Source of the DNA: UBA10649 sp963842725 | GTDB taxonomy: Bacteria; Actinomycetota; Actinomycetes; S36-B12 | Length of the DNA: 64,000 nucleotides | NCBI GenBank assembly: GCA_963842725.1 | Contig: CAWJHN010000003.1 | Span: forward strand, 186,001 to 250,000 | Direction of reading: 5' to 3' | Shown: positions 36,766-46,038 of the stretch, in pieces | Position numbering within the stretch: the stretch's first letter is position 1 | Layout: each line of letters starts with the position of its first letter | Program-made: the position numbers and the translations under genes | The notes under the pieces: generated by a model | What the model was told of the DNA's origin: nothing | Seen by the model: only the letters and a program-made list of their open reading frames with translations | Databases searched by the model: none

Positions 36766-37773
36766 CTAGAACGTGCCCTCTTTGGCGCCCTCGAGGCGCG
36801 CGATGTCAGCGTCGACCATGATGCGGGCCAGTTCGGGGGGCAGCACCTTCGCCTCCCAGCCGAGCTTGGCCTTCGCCTTGCCGGCGTCGCCGATCAGCTC
36901 ATCGACCTCCGTCGGCCGCAGGAACTTGGGATCGAACTTGACGAAGTCCTCCCAGTCGAGTCCCGCGTGCGCGAAGGCGAAGGTCAGGAAGTCGCGGATC
37001 GTGTAGTCCGTCCCGGTGGCGAGCACGAAGTCCTCGGGCTCGTCGACCTGGAGCATGCGCCACATCCCGTCCGTGTACTCGGGCGCGTAGCCCCAGTCCC
37101 GGATCGAGTCGAGGTTGCCCATCCAGAGCTCGCTCTGCAGGCCCTTGGCGATGCGCGCCGCCGCGATGCTGATCTTCCGCGTCACGAAGGTCTCACCGCG
37201 CCGGGGCGACTCGTGGTTGAACAGCTGGCCGTTGACCGCGAACATGTCGTACGCCTCGCGGTAGTTCTTCGTGATCCAGTACGAGTACACCTTGGCCGCG
37301 CCGTACGGACTCCGCGGGTAGAACGGCGTGTCCTCGTTCTGCGGCGGCGGACTCGCACCGAACATCTCGCTCGTGCTGGCCTGGTAGAAGCGGATCGACG
37401 TGTCAGTGGTGCGGATCGCCTCGAGCATGTTCAGCGTCGAGACGCCCGTGGCCTGCGCGGTGTAGCCCGGCTCGTCGAAGGACACCCGCACGTGCGACTG
37501 CGCGGCGAGGTTGTAGACCTCGTGCGGATGGATGTCGTGGACCAGCTGGCCCATCCGGGAGGCGTCGGTGACGTCGCCGTAGTGCAGGTGGAGGTTGCGT
37601 CCGGGCAGGTGGTCGTCATGGTGCAGGTGGTCGATGCGGCTGCGGTTGAAGGTCGACGAGCGACGCACCACACCGTGCACCTCGTAGCCCTTGTCCAGCA
37701 GCTGCTGGGCCATGTACGAACCGTCCTGGCCCGTGACGCCCGTGATGAGGGCGCGCTTCGCCTCAGACACCAT
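36766..37773 (-). CDS. gmd: GDP-mannose 4,6-dehydratase
   Basis: A 335-residue protein starting at ATG 37773 with GGAGGA adjoining. It matches the family throughout: ALITGVTGQDGSYMAQQLL, VHGVVRRSSTFNRSRIDHL, EVYNLAAQSHVRVSFDEP, YQASTSEMFGASPPPQNE (Thr134, Glu136), RSPYGAAKVYSYW (Tyr157, Lys161) and LFNHESPRRGETFVTRKI. It makes GDP-4-keto-6-deoxy-D-mannose, precursor of fucose, D-rhamnose or perosamine. A TAGGCT box on this strand (37803-37808) gives a leader of about 25 bases. No GDP-fucose synthase is seen, but the next gene is a close paralogue. Confidence 0.96.
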   Translation of the reverse strand: MVSEAKRALITGVTGQDGSYMAQQLLDKGYEVHGVVRRSSTFNRSRIDHLHHDDHLPGRNLHLHYGDVTDASRMGQLVHDIHPHEVYNLAAQSHVRVSFDEPGYTAQATGVSTLNMLEAIRTTDTSIRFYQASTSEMFGASPPPQNEDTPFYPRSPYGAAKVYSYWITKNYREAYDMFAVNGQLFNHESPRRGETFVTRKISIAAARIAKGLQSELWMGNLDSIRDWGYAPEYTDGMWRMLQVDEPEDFVLATGTDYTIRDFLTFAFAHAGLDWEDFVKFDPKFLRPTEVDELIGDAGKAKAKLGWEAKVLPPELARIMVDADIARLEGAKEGTF

Positions 37774-37837
37774 TCCTCCGACCTGTGGATAACCTCGTTT
37801 CAAGCCTATCGCCCCACGATCCCGGGCGGACGCTGGA

Positions 37838-37898
37838 TAAACTGACGGCCATCCGGGGGGTGCGATCAGACCCCCCGCCCGCTGGCGGTGGGGGACAG
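37838..37898 (+). promoter_or_regulatory. TAAACT promoter and two mutually exclusive hairpins in the 5' UTR
   Basis: TAAACT (37838-37843) fits TANNNT, so RNA would start near 37850. Hairpin A pairs GGGGGGT (37855-37861) with ACCCCCC (37870-37876), loop of 8. Hairpin B pairs CCCCCCGCC (37871-37879) with GGCGGTGGGG (37884-37893), nine pairs with one bulge and a four-base loop. Both use the same C-run, so only one can form. B would hide the only ribosome-site-like G-run before ATG 37899. This resembles a translational switch, but GC-rich DNA makes chance pairing common. Confidence 0.4.
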
Positions 37899-39552
37899 AT
37901 GAGACACATGGCCGAACCGTCCGTGGTTCGCGAAGCCACGATCGACGTCGATCATCGCCTGCTCGACCCTCGCCCGGATCCTGCTGGTCTGCGTTGTCGT
38001 CCTCGCGTGCCTGCGCATCGCCTGGATCGGCGACGACGCACTGATCACGCTGCGCACGGCGCTCAACGCCACACATGGCTGGGGACCCGGCTTCAACGCC
38101 ACCGAGGTGGTCCAGCCGTACACGCATCCGCTGTGGTTCCTCGGATGGATCGCGGTCGGGAACCTCTCGCAGCAGTGGATCCTCGGGGTGATCGCCCTCA
38201 GCCTCGCCTGCACCGGCGCGGCCGTCGGACTGCTCGCCTGGCGGACCCCTACGATCGCGCGACTCGTCGTCGTGGCGGCACTCCTCCTGCTCTCCAACGC
38301 CTTCGTCGAGTACGCGACCTCCGGCCTGGAGAACCCGCTCGCCTACCTCACCGTCGGACTCCTGCTGTCCCTGTCCCTGGCGCCACCGGCAGCGGACCGC
38401 CGCCGGTCCGTCGTCTGGGCGGTCGCCTTCGGCGCGACCGTCGCAGCCGTCCTGCTGACCAGACTCGACCTGTCGCTGGTCATCGCCCCGATCGTCGTCG
38501 TCACCGTCGTGCGGAACCGGCGCGACGTCCGCCTGGTGGCCGTCGCCGTGGCCACGGCCCTCGTTCCGCTGGCCGGCTGGTTCCTGTGGTCCTACTCCAC
38601 GTATGAGACGTGGCTGCCGAACACGTTCGCAGCCAAGCGAAACCTCCAGATCCCCGAGATCGAGCTCTTCGTGCAGGGGCTGAGGTACGTGTGGGTCACC
38701 TTCGAGAACGATCCGACCACCCCGGTCGCTCTCGCACTCGGCATCGGTGGCGCCCTCGCACTCGGCACCGCAGTCACGCGCGCGTGGGCCGTCGGGCTCG
38801 TGCTGTACCTGTCCTATGTCGTGTGGATCGGCGGCGACTTCATGGTCGGCCGCTTCTTCGCGGTCCCCGTGTACGTCGCCGTGTTCCTGGTGGGCGTGAC
38901 CGCCTGGCGTCGGGAGACCGCAGTGCCTCTGCGACCGGTCTCGACGCCGTCCATCACGGTCGCGCTCATCGCCGCCATCCTGCTGCTCACCGGCTCGACG
39001 CTGGCGGCATCGACACCCGTGGCCGTGTCGAACCCGCAGGCTCCACGCTGGGAGATCGACTGGAACATCAACGGCGGCATCGCCGACGAGCGCGGATACT
39101 ACGTCGGCGGTTCCGGCCGTTCCCTGCAGAACATCGTGTTCAACCTCGCACTGGCCTACACGCAGCCGGACTTCGTCACGCCGAGCAGCGGAGCCGGCAC
39201 CACCCGCAGCCTGCGCGAGATAGACAAGGCGGCGCAGAACTGGCCGACGACCGATCGATACATCGGGCTGCCCGCGGACGTGGCGCAGTACTGCGGCGGC
39301 CTCGGCTCGATGGGCATGGTCACCGGTCCCACCGTCCACCTGATCGACGACTGCGCGCTCACCGACCGGTTCCTGGCGGAGCGGCCGTTCGTCGCACGCG
39401 ACTTCCAGTGGCGCACCGGCGACTTCCACCGGACGGTACCCGAGGGATACGCGGACGCGATCCGGCAGAACGACCCCACCCTGATGCGGGACCCGGCCGA
39501 TGCGTTCTACCTCGCCCAGCTCTGGGAGCGGATCCGACCCTCGGCCGCCTGA
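37899..39552 (+). CDS. GT-C membrane glycosyltransferase, AftB-like (single frameshift)
   Basis: ATG 37899 opens MRHMAEPSVVREATIDV, then an indel near 37960 shifts into the frame that runs to the TGA at 39550-39552. The continuing protein reads CLRIAWIGDDALITLRTALN, THGWGPGFNATEVVQPYTHP and LWFLGWIAVG, the first-loop pattern (acidic pair, then Y-T-x-x-LW) of actinobacterial AftB-type arabinofuranosyltransferases. About ten helices follow, then a soluble extracytoplasmic domain. By family it would transfer a pentose or hexose from decaprenyl phosphate. Sugar specificity cannot be inferred. The two genes downstream are in the same direction. Confidence 0.72.
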
Positions 39553-39579
39553 CGCCCCGGTTCGCGCCGGACGCCCCCC

Positions 39580-39585
39580 TACACT
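39580..39585 (+). promoter_or_regulatory. Leaderless -10 box TACACT for ATG 39594
   Basis: TACACT ends 8 bases before ATG 39594. It supports this start for the GT2 gene, with no ribosome site between. Confidence 0.5.
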
Positions 39586-39593
39586 CGATCACC

Positions 39594-40458
39594 ATGGGCG
39601 ATGACGTGGTCGCGGTCATACCGACGTTCCGGCCGGATGCCGGTGAGCTGCTCGCTCTCGTCGAGACCCTCCGCGGCTCGCGGAGTGGCCGTCCTCGTCG
39701 CCGACGATGCCAGCCCCTGCACCTCCGATCCCGTCCTTCGATCGGTCGCCGCGTCCGGCACCCGGGTGGTGCGGCATCGGCGCAACAGCGGCATCGCGCG
39801 CAGCCTCAACGACGGCCTGGCCTTCGCGCTCGAGTCGGGGGCCACCTGGCTGCTGACGGTCGACCAGGACTCGACGCTTCCCGCGGCGTACGTCCACGAC
39901 CTGCTGGGCGCCGCGCAAGGGGGCCTGCGGGTGCTCGGCGAGCGGGTCGGTGCCGTGGCGGCCGGGAGCGTCGACGATGCCAGCGGGCAGCTGGCCTATC
40001 CCGTCACGTACGTCCAGGGCCTGCCGACGACGCAGGAGGTGATCCAGACCGGCACCCTGTGGCGCGTGTCGCCGCTGGCGCGGATCGGCGGCTTCGACGA
40101 GACCCTCGGGATCGACGCGGTCGACGCCGCTGCCTGCCTGCGCCTGCGCGAGGGCGGCCGCGTCATCCTGCTGGCGGCCGACCTCGCTCTCGGTCATCGG
40201 GTCGGCAACGATGGCCGCCAGGTGCGGCTGCTCGGCCGCGACGTGCTCGTCTCCGGGCACAGTCCGGGTCGCCGTACGACGATGGTCCGCAACCGCCTTC
40301 GCCTCGCACCGGCCGAGTTCGCGCAGTCCCCGAAACATGCCCTGCGGACGTTGCGGCGCGTCGCCGTCAACACCCTGCTGGCGATCACCGTCGAGGACGA
40401 CCGGTGGGCGAAGGCCAAGGGGAGCGCTCGCGGCATCCTCCCCCGATCGCAGCGGTAG
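39594..40458 (+). CDS. Rhamnosyltransferase-like GT2 (single frameshift)
   Basis: The protein begins GDDVVAVIPTFRPDAGELLA. One extra base near 39681 shifts the frame, after which it reads VAVLVADDASPCTSDPVL, VVRHRRNSGIARSLNDGLAF, TWLLTVDQDSTLPAAYV (the DQDS form of the DxD motif, typical of RfbF/rhamnosyltransferase-type GT2) and FDETLGIDAVDAAACLRLRE. The C-terminus ends at TAG 40456-40458. RmlA follows 10 bases later, which fits a deoxyhexose-transferring role, though the donor remains inferred. Confidence 0.85.
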
Positions 40459-40461
40459 CGT
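40456..40461 (+). promoter_or_regulatory. Leaderless -10 box TAGCGT for rmlA
   Basis: TAGCGT begins with the stop codon of the GT2 gene and ends 7 bases before ATG 40469. It would let rmlA be transcribed alone. Confidence 0.45.
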
Positions 40462-40468
40462 TCACGCC

Positions 40469-41333
40469 ATGAAGGGGATCATCCTGGCCGGTGGGACCGG
40501 CAGTCGCCTGTGGCCGATCACCATGGGCGTCAGCAAGCAGCTGCTGCCCGTCTACGACAAGCCGATGATCCACTACCCGCTGGCCACGCTCATGGCGGCC
40601 GGCCTGCGCGAGGTGCTCATCATCACCACGCCGGAGGACTCCGAATCCTTCTCGCGGCTCCTCGGCGACGGCGTCAAGTGGGGCATGTCGATCCGCTACG
40701 CGGTCCAGCCACGACCCGAGGGCCTGGCCCAGGCCTTCATCATCGCCGAGGACTTCCTGGCAGGCGACCAGGCCGCATTGATCCTCGGCGACAACCTCTT
40801 CTACGGTCCGAGCCTCGGTCGCAAGCTCGCCACGCTGACCGATCAGAGCGGAGCGCACGTGTTCGCGTACGAGGTCGCCAACCCCAGCGAGTACGGCGTG
40901 GTCGAGTTCGACGAGGCCGGCGTGGCGCTCTCGGTCGAGGAGAAGCCCGTCGAGCCGCGCAGCAACTTCGCCATCCCCGGCCTGTACTTCTACGACGAGA
41001 CCGTCGTCGACGTCGCCAAGTCCATCACGCCCAGCGCCCGCGGCGAGCTCGAGATCACCGCCGTCAACGACCACTACCTGCGCGCCGGCACGCTGACGGT
41101 GACGGTCCTCGAACGAGGGACCGCGTGGCTCGACACCGGGACCTTCCGGTCGCTGCAGGACGCCGGGCGAGTTCGTCCGGGTCATGGAGGATCGGACCGG
41201 CACCAAGGTCGGCTGCGTCGAGGAGATCGCCTGGCGCAACGGCTGGCTGACCTCCGCGGAGCTGGCGGAACTCGCCGAGCCGCTGCTGAAGAGCGGCTAC
41301 GGCGAGTACCTGCTGCGACTCGCGACCCGCTGA
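40469..41333 (+). CDS. rmlA: Glucose-1-phosphate thymidylyltransferase (single frameshift)
   Basis: The product shows the RmlA signature: GIILAGGTGSRLWPITMGVS (residues 3-22), KQLLPVYDKPMIHYPLATL, LGDGVKWGMSIRYAVQPRPE, LILGDNLFYGPSLGRKL, and AWLDTGTFRSLQDAG. One extra C near 41168 shifts the frame; the C-terminus then reads EFVRVMEDRTGTKVGCVEEI and LLKSGYGEYLLRLATR to the TGA at 41331-41333. It makes dTDP-glucose from dTTP and glucose 1-phosphate. RmlC lies 13 kb away; RmlB is not in the window. The N-terminus, ATG 40469, is supported by the leaderless -10 box. Confidence 0.93.
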
Positions 41334-41369
41334 CCGGAGCGCCTCGCGCGTGCTCCTCGCAGATCCGGC

Positions 41370-43064
41370 CTAGCCTCGGCGCAGGCGTCCGCGCATGCGA
41401 CGCAGGGACTCCGTGGCCCGCCAGCTCCGGCTCGACAGGATCGCCGAGAGGGCTGCCGTGTCGGCCACCGCGGAGTCCGCGCCCACGGCACTGGCCGGCA
41501 CGGTGGGCAGGCGGATGATCCGCTCGAAGAACTCGGCCAGCTCGGCGGCGAAGGACGACCACGTGTGCCGGGCGATGGCCTCGCGCAGGGCGAGGACCCG
41601 CTGGGCGCGGTAGTCCTCGTCCGAGAGCAGCGCCACCAGGTCGTCCGCATGCTGCTGAACCGACCACGTTGCCGGCAGCCCCGCGATGCCCGAGATCTCC
41701 CGGAGCGGCCCGAAGTCGGTGAACACCGACGGCGTGCCCATTGCCGCCGCCTCGTACGGCACGAAGCCGAAGCCCTCGGCACTGGTCGGATAGAGCGCCA
41801 CCGCGGCGTTCGCGAGCAGCCAGGCGCGACTGTCCGAGCCGACGTGCCCGACGGTGTGGATGCGCCCGCGCAGGTCGAGATGGCGGGCAGCGAGATCGTC
41901 CTCGTCACCCTTGGAGCTGCTGCTCTTCACGTGGAGTCCGGCGAGGACGAGGTCGCACGGCTGCCCGGCCTGAAGCGCGCGTTGCCAGGTCCTGATCGCG
42001 AAGTCGCGATTCTTGTGCTGGAAATCATTGCCGAGCACCACGACGAACCGCTTGCCTCCCAACGCCTTCACGACATCGGCCAGGTCGTCGCCGGGCTGCT
42101 CCGGCGCCTGCGCCAGCGTGATGTGATCGAGGCCGAGGGGCAGCGGCAGGACGCGGTCGGTGTCGAGCCGGGGAACCTCGGTCAGGAGGCGATCAGCCAC
42201 GTCGGCGCTGATCGTCGTGATTCCGTCGACGCTCAGCGCGATCCGACGCTGCAGCGCGCGGTACGCCTGCCAGGCCTCGGGCGAGCCGTGGTAGCGCGGG
42301 ATGTCGTACGCGATGAGGTCGAGGTAGGTCGTGACGACGCGGGCACCCAGTCGGCGGGCCGCCGAGATGTTGCTGCGTCCGTCGATCTGGTTGGGATACC
42401 AGACCACGTCCGACATCGGGGCCGTCTCGTCCGGTCCGATGACCCGTACCTTGGGGTGGCCGGTCAGGTGCTGCGCGTAGCCGGGCAGCTCGGCGAGGCC
42501 GACCAGCCTGATCTCGGTGACACCGGCGTTGAGTGCGAGCGCGCCGAGCGCCGCCGTCGTGAGCACCTGCGCCCCGGTCTCGTACGGGCCCAGCCAGGTC
42601 ACGTCGACGCAGATCGTGAGCCGGCCGGCGCGTGGCTGGTACCGGTGCATCGCGAGATAGTGCGAACTGCTCGGGTCATCGACCTCGGTCAGGTCGATCG
42701 CGGCCGGCTCCCCCAGGGGCTCGGCATGGGCGACGTCGGTGTTGCCGGTGATCCACCAGTCGTGCCACAGGCCCCGCTCCGACGCCTTGCGCAGCCAGTC
42801 CTCACGGGCCTCGGAGTCCTCGGCGTCGAAGGGCCCGACGAGATCGGTCAGGTCGGTCGCGATGGCGACGAGGGGACCCGCCGGACCGGCGCTTCGCAGC
42901 CATTGGCCGCTGCCCCGGGGTCCGGCGACGAGGGAGAGCGAGGCGATCCGCGGATCCGAGTCGATGCGCTCGAGGAACTCGCTCAGCCGATCCATCGTGA
43001 GGAGTGCCGGGTCGCCGACGACGACGAGGGTGCGCCCCTTGCGGGAGCGGATGGACTCGCTCAT
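41370..43064 (-). CDS. GT4-family glycosyltransferase with long N-terminal domain
   Basis: A 564-residue protein using ATG 43064 (GAGG five bases before). An alternative ATG at 43085 overlaps the upstream gene. The first ~170 residues are an unassigned domain. The GT-B part starts LTICVDVTWLGPYETGAQVL and contains VVTTYLDLIAYDIPRYHG, VVVLGNDFQHKNRDFAIRTW and YPTSAEGFGFVPYEAAAMGT (EGFGFVPYE). The C-terminus carries SSRSWRATESLRRMRGRLRR, a basic tail shared in part with two other proteins of this locus. It is the last gene of the Wzm/Wzt operon. Confidence 0.86.
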   Translation of the reverse strand: MSESIRSRKGRTLVVVGDPALLTMDRLSEFLERIDSDPRIASLSLVAGPRGSGQWLRSAGPAGPLVAIATDLTDLVGPFDAEDSEAREDWLRKASERGLWHDWWITGNTDVAHAEPLGEPAAIDLTEVDDPSSSHYLAMHRYQPRAGRLTICVDVTWLGPYETGAQVLTTAALGALALNAGVTEIRLVGLAELPGYAQHLTGHPKVRVIGPDETAPMSDVVWYPNQIDGRSNISAARRLGARVVTTYLDLIAYDIPRYHGSPEAWQAYRALQRRIALSVDGITTISADVADRLLTEVPRLDTDRVLPLPLGLDHITLAQAPEQPGDDLADVVKALGGKRFVVVLGNDFQHKNRDFAIRTWQRALQAGQPCDLVLAGLHVKSSSSKGDEDDLAARHLDLRGRIHTVGHVGSDSRAWLLANAAVALYPTSAEGFGFVPYEAAAMGTPSVFTDFGPLREISGIAGLPATWSVQQHADDLVALLSDEDYRAQRVLALREAIARHTWSSFAAELAEFFERIIRLPTVPASAVGADSAVADTAALSAILSSRSWRATESLRRMRGRLRRG

Positions 43065-43071
43065 GCGTGCC

Positions 43072-44814
43072 TCACAGCGCCTCATAGATGCGCTGCAGGT
43101 CGGGGTTGAGCGCAGGGGAGTAGTAGGGGTCCACCGGGTACTCGCTCGCCCAGCGCTGGCGGAACAGCAGGCCCTCCGCGGAGTCGGCCCTCTTCCTCGA
43201 CATCGTCGCGCCCTCGTAGTGGGTGAAGTGTGCGTACGGCGTCCACGCTACGCGATACCCCGCTCGACGCGAGCGCAGGCAGAAGTCGATGTCGTTGAAG
43301 TCACGGGCGAAAGCCTCGTCGAATCCGCCGAGCTCGTCGAACACGCGGGTGCGGACCAGCATCGCCGCTGCGGTCACGGCCGAGTAGTTGCGGGGGGTCA
43401 GCGTCGAGCCGAAGTAGCCGGGCTCGCGACCCGGGCGGCCGATCCAGCAGTGCGTGGGGCCGCTGGGCAGGAGCACGATGCCGGCGTGCTGCAGTCGTCC
43501 GTCCGGATAGGTGAGCTTGCAGCCGACGACGCCGACGCCTTCGATCTGCCCGAGCTCGAGCATCCGCGTGACGGGATTCGGGGCGGCGACTGTCGTGTCG
43601 TCGTTGAGCAGCAGCAGGTACTCGCCAGTCGCGGCGGCACGACCCGTGTTGACCGCCCGCGAGAAGTTGAACGAGCTCGTGTCGTAGACCACGTGCTTGA
43701 GCGTGTGCTTGCCGTGGATGTCGAGGCGCACGTCCGGGATCACGCCGGTCGTCACCACGATGATCTCGAGCGTCGCCTCCAGCTCCTGCTGGACCAGGGT
43801 GCGGACGGCGTCGTCGACATGGCGTGCCGTGCGCTTGTCGTTGAGCGTCCCGATCGTCGGGATGATCACCGACACGACGACGTCGCCGCCCACCCTCGGA
43901 TGGACCTCGTTCAGGCCCGGGACCTCGCTCGGGACGACGCTGCCACCCCCGAACGTCCGGTCGACGTGCTCCTGCTGGACCCGGGCGGCCGCGTCCTGGG
44001 CCCAGGGCTTGGCGTCGATGGTCAGCGCCGTCGACTCGGACCAGGCCCGCCAGTGGTACAGCGGACGCGGCAGGTGCACGACCCGGCCCAGGCCCGGCAG
44101 CAGCCGCAGCGCGAGATCGAAGTCCTGCGCTCCATCCATCTCGCTGCGCAGTCCGCCGACCGCCGTGACCGACTCGGTCCGGAAGACCGTGAAGTGGCAC
44201 AGGTACATCTGGGTGAGCAGCAGCTCGGGCGAGAAGTCGGGCTTGCAGTACAGCTCGAAGTGATCGCCGCGGAAGTCGATCTTGTCCTCGTCCGAGTAGA
44301 TCGCGTCCGGGTATCCCTCCCGCTCGACCGCTGCGGAGAACATGTCGATGCAGCGCACGTCCAGGACGTCGTCGTGGTCGAGCATCCCGACGTACTCGCC
44401 GGTGGCCCGCTGCAGCGCCGCATTGAGGGCGGACGAGATGCCGCCGTTCTCCTGGCCGACGACGATGACCCGCGGATCGCCGGAGTGCTGCGCGGCGAAG
44501 GACGTGAGGTAGTCGTTCACGTCCTGCTTCGTCGACCCGTCGTTCGCGACGATCAGCTGCCAGTTGCGGGCCTGCTGGCCGACGACCGAGTCGAGGCACT
44601 CGCGCAGGAACTTGACCGGCGGGTTGTACACCGGGACGATCACGGAGATCGTCACCAGGTAGCTCGTCGATCCCGGATACGAATCGGCGGCCTCTGCGAG
44701 CCAGGCCTTGTACTGCCTGCCGATGTTGCGCTCGTACACCTTGCGCTTGAGCCACCTCTTGACGCGACCAGCGCGTCGCTTCGCCCGGATGAGGATGTTC
44801 GTCTCGGCCACCAT
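43072..44814 (-). CDS. Tandem GT2 glycosyltransferase
   Basis: A 580-residue protein with two GT-A domains. The first, about 55-290, opens TISVIVPVYNPPVKFLRECL and has MLDHDDVLDVRCIDMF and IYSDEDKIDF. The second, about 325-560, begins VVVSVIIPTIGTLNDKRTAR and has LLLLNDDTTVAAPNPVTRML and FARDFNDIDFCLRSRRAGYR. Both have DxD-like metal sites. Such tandem enzymes usually add two residues or build a disaccharide repeat; the domains may differ in donor. It is between Wzt and the GT4 gene, in the export operon, so it probably acts late on the chain exported by this transporter. Confidence 0.9.
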   Translation of the reverse strand: MVAETNILIRAKRRAGRVKRWLKRKVYERNIGRQYKAWLAEAADSYPGSTSYLVTISVIVPVYNPPVKFLRECLDSVVGQQARNWQLIVANDGSTKQDVNDYLTSFAAQHSGDPRVIVVGQENGGISSALNAALQRATGEYVGMLDHDDVLDVRCIDMFSAAVEREGYPDAIYSDEDKIDFRGDHFELYCKPDFSPELLLTQMYLCHFTVFRTESVTAVGGLRSEMDGAQDFDLALRLLPGLGRVVHLPRPLYHWRAWSESTALTIDAKPWAQDAAARVQQEHVDRTFGGGSVVPSEVPGLNEVHPRVGGDVVVSVIIPTIGTLNDKRTARHVDDAVRTLVQQELEATLEIIVVTTGVIPDVRLDIHGKHTLKHVVYDTSSFNFSRAVNTGRAAATGEYLLLLNDDTTVAAPNPVTRMLELGQIEGVGVVGCKLTYPDGRLQHAGIVLLPSGPTHCWIGRPGREPGYFGSTLTPRNYSAVTAAAMLVRTRVFDELGGFDEAFARDFNDIDFCLRSRRAGYRVAWTPYAHFTHYEGATMSRKRADSAEGLLFRQRWASEYPVDPYYSPALNPDLQRIYEAL

Positions 44815-44820
44815 TCGCGC

Positions 44821-46038
44821 CTACGTGATCGAGATATGGGCCGGGAGCTTGACGAATCCCTGGCCGAACTCGCCCGACTTGCTGCGGACCGCGAACTCCA
44901 CCGCGTCGTTCCACGAGTCGATCAGGCGCGAGCCGGTGTGGTCGAAGATGTCGATGTGCACGCGATAGCGGCCCGGGAGGAGCGGGTTGTCGGTCAGCGC
45001 GATCTCGACGACCCGATCGCCCTCGACATAGCCGAAGTCGACGCCCTGCTGGTGGTTGCTGACCATGGTCACGAGGGCACCGGAGTCGTGCTGAAGCGCG
45101 ATGCGCACGTTGGGCCCCAGGACCTTCTCTGACGCCTCGAGCCCGAGGCGCACGCAGAAGGTCGAACCCGTCTCGGTGTGGTTCAACGGCGTGCCGTCGA
45201 GGTCGACGATCTCTGCGCGACGGACCCGGATCGTCTGGTCGCCGGCACGCAGCTCGTCATCGTCCTCGCGGATCGCCGTGACCATGGGGTTGCGGGCGGC
45301 CTCGTCCGCGTTGACCCGACGCAGGTAGGACGCGATCGTGTCGACGGCCGGTCCGTGCTCCAGCATGTGACCCCGCTCGAGCCACGCGATCTCGTCGCAC
45401 AGGCCCTCGAGCTGCCCCAGCCCGTGGCTCACCACGATGATCGTGCGGCCGGACCGGCGCAGCGCGTAGAGGTGATCGAAGCACTTGCGCTGGAACTCCT
45501 CGTCGCCGACGGCGAGGACCTCGTCGACCAGCAGCACGTCGGGCTTCATGTGGACTGCGACGGAGAAGCCGAGGCGTACGTACATGCCGCTGGAGTAGTG
45601 CTTCACCGGGTCGTTGATGAAGTCGCCCAGGCCGCTGAACTCGATGATCTCCTCGGTCACCTCGTTGATCTCCCGGCGCGGCAGGCCGAGGATCGAGCCG
45701 TTGAGGACGATGTTCTCGCGGCCCGTCATGTCCGGGTGGAACCCGGCACCGAGCTCGATGAGCGCCGCCACGCGGCCGTCGGTGACGATCGTCCCCTCGG
45801 TCGGACGGTAGATGCCGCCGATCATCTTGAGCAGGGTCGACTTGCCGGATCCGTTGTGCCCGATCAGCCCGTACACGCTGCCCTTGGGGATCTGCAGCGA
45901 CACGTCCTTCACCGCCCAGAAGTCCTCGGGCCTGCGGGCCCGGCCCCGCACGATCCGCTCCTTGATGCTGTTGCGGCGATCGGTGTGGCGCATGAAGCGC
46001 TTGCCCACGCCCGAGATGTCGACGGCGAGCTCGGTCAC
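44821..46038 (-). CDS. wzt: ABC transporter ATP-binding protein with Wzt C-terminal domain
   Basis: A 405-residue protein starting at GTG 46038, coupled to wzm as GTGA. Walker A GHNGSGKST is at 60-68, the signature YSSGMYVRLGF at 148-158, and Walker B VLLVDEVLAVGDE at 168-180. From about 260 on, a separate beta-rich domain (IRVRRAEIVDLDGTPLNHTE, ALQHDSGALVTMVSNHQQG, YRVHIDIFDHTGSRLIDSW) matches the Wzt_C carbohydrate-binding module. That module reads a terminal modification of the glycan, so the exported polymer probably carries a capping group, such as a methyl or phosphate. Which cap is unknown. Confidence 0.95.
   Translation of the reverse strand: MTELAVDISGVGKRFMRHTDRRNSIKERIVRGRARRPEDFWAVKDVSLQIPKGSVYGLIGHNGSGKSTLLKMIGGIYRPTEGTIVTDGRVAALIELGAGFHPDMTGRENIVLNGSILGLPRREINEVTEEIIEFSGLGDFINDPVKHYSSGMYVRLGFSVAVHMKPDVLLVDEVLAVGDEEFQRKCFDHLYALRRSGRTIIVVSHGLGQLEGLCDEIAWLERGHMLEHGPAVDTIASYLRRVNADEAARNPMVTAIREDDDELRAGDQTIRVRRAEIVDLDGTPLNHTETGSTFCVRLGLEASEKVLGPNVRIALQHDSGALVTMVSNHQQGVDFGYVEGDRVVEIALTDNPLLPGRYRVHIDIFDHTGSRLIDSWNDAVEFAVRSKSGEFGQGFVKLPAHISIT

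Noticed and set aside
41336..41356. Stem GGAGC/GCTCC between convergent rmlA and GT4 genes as a terminator
   Set aside because: Only five pairs with a long loop and no T-run on either strand; too weak to call.
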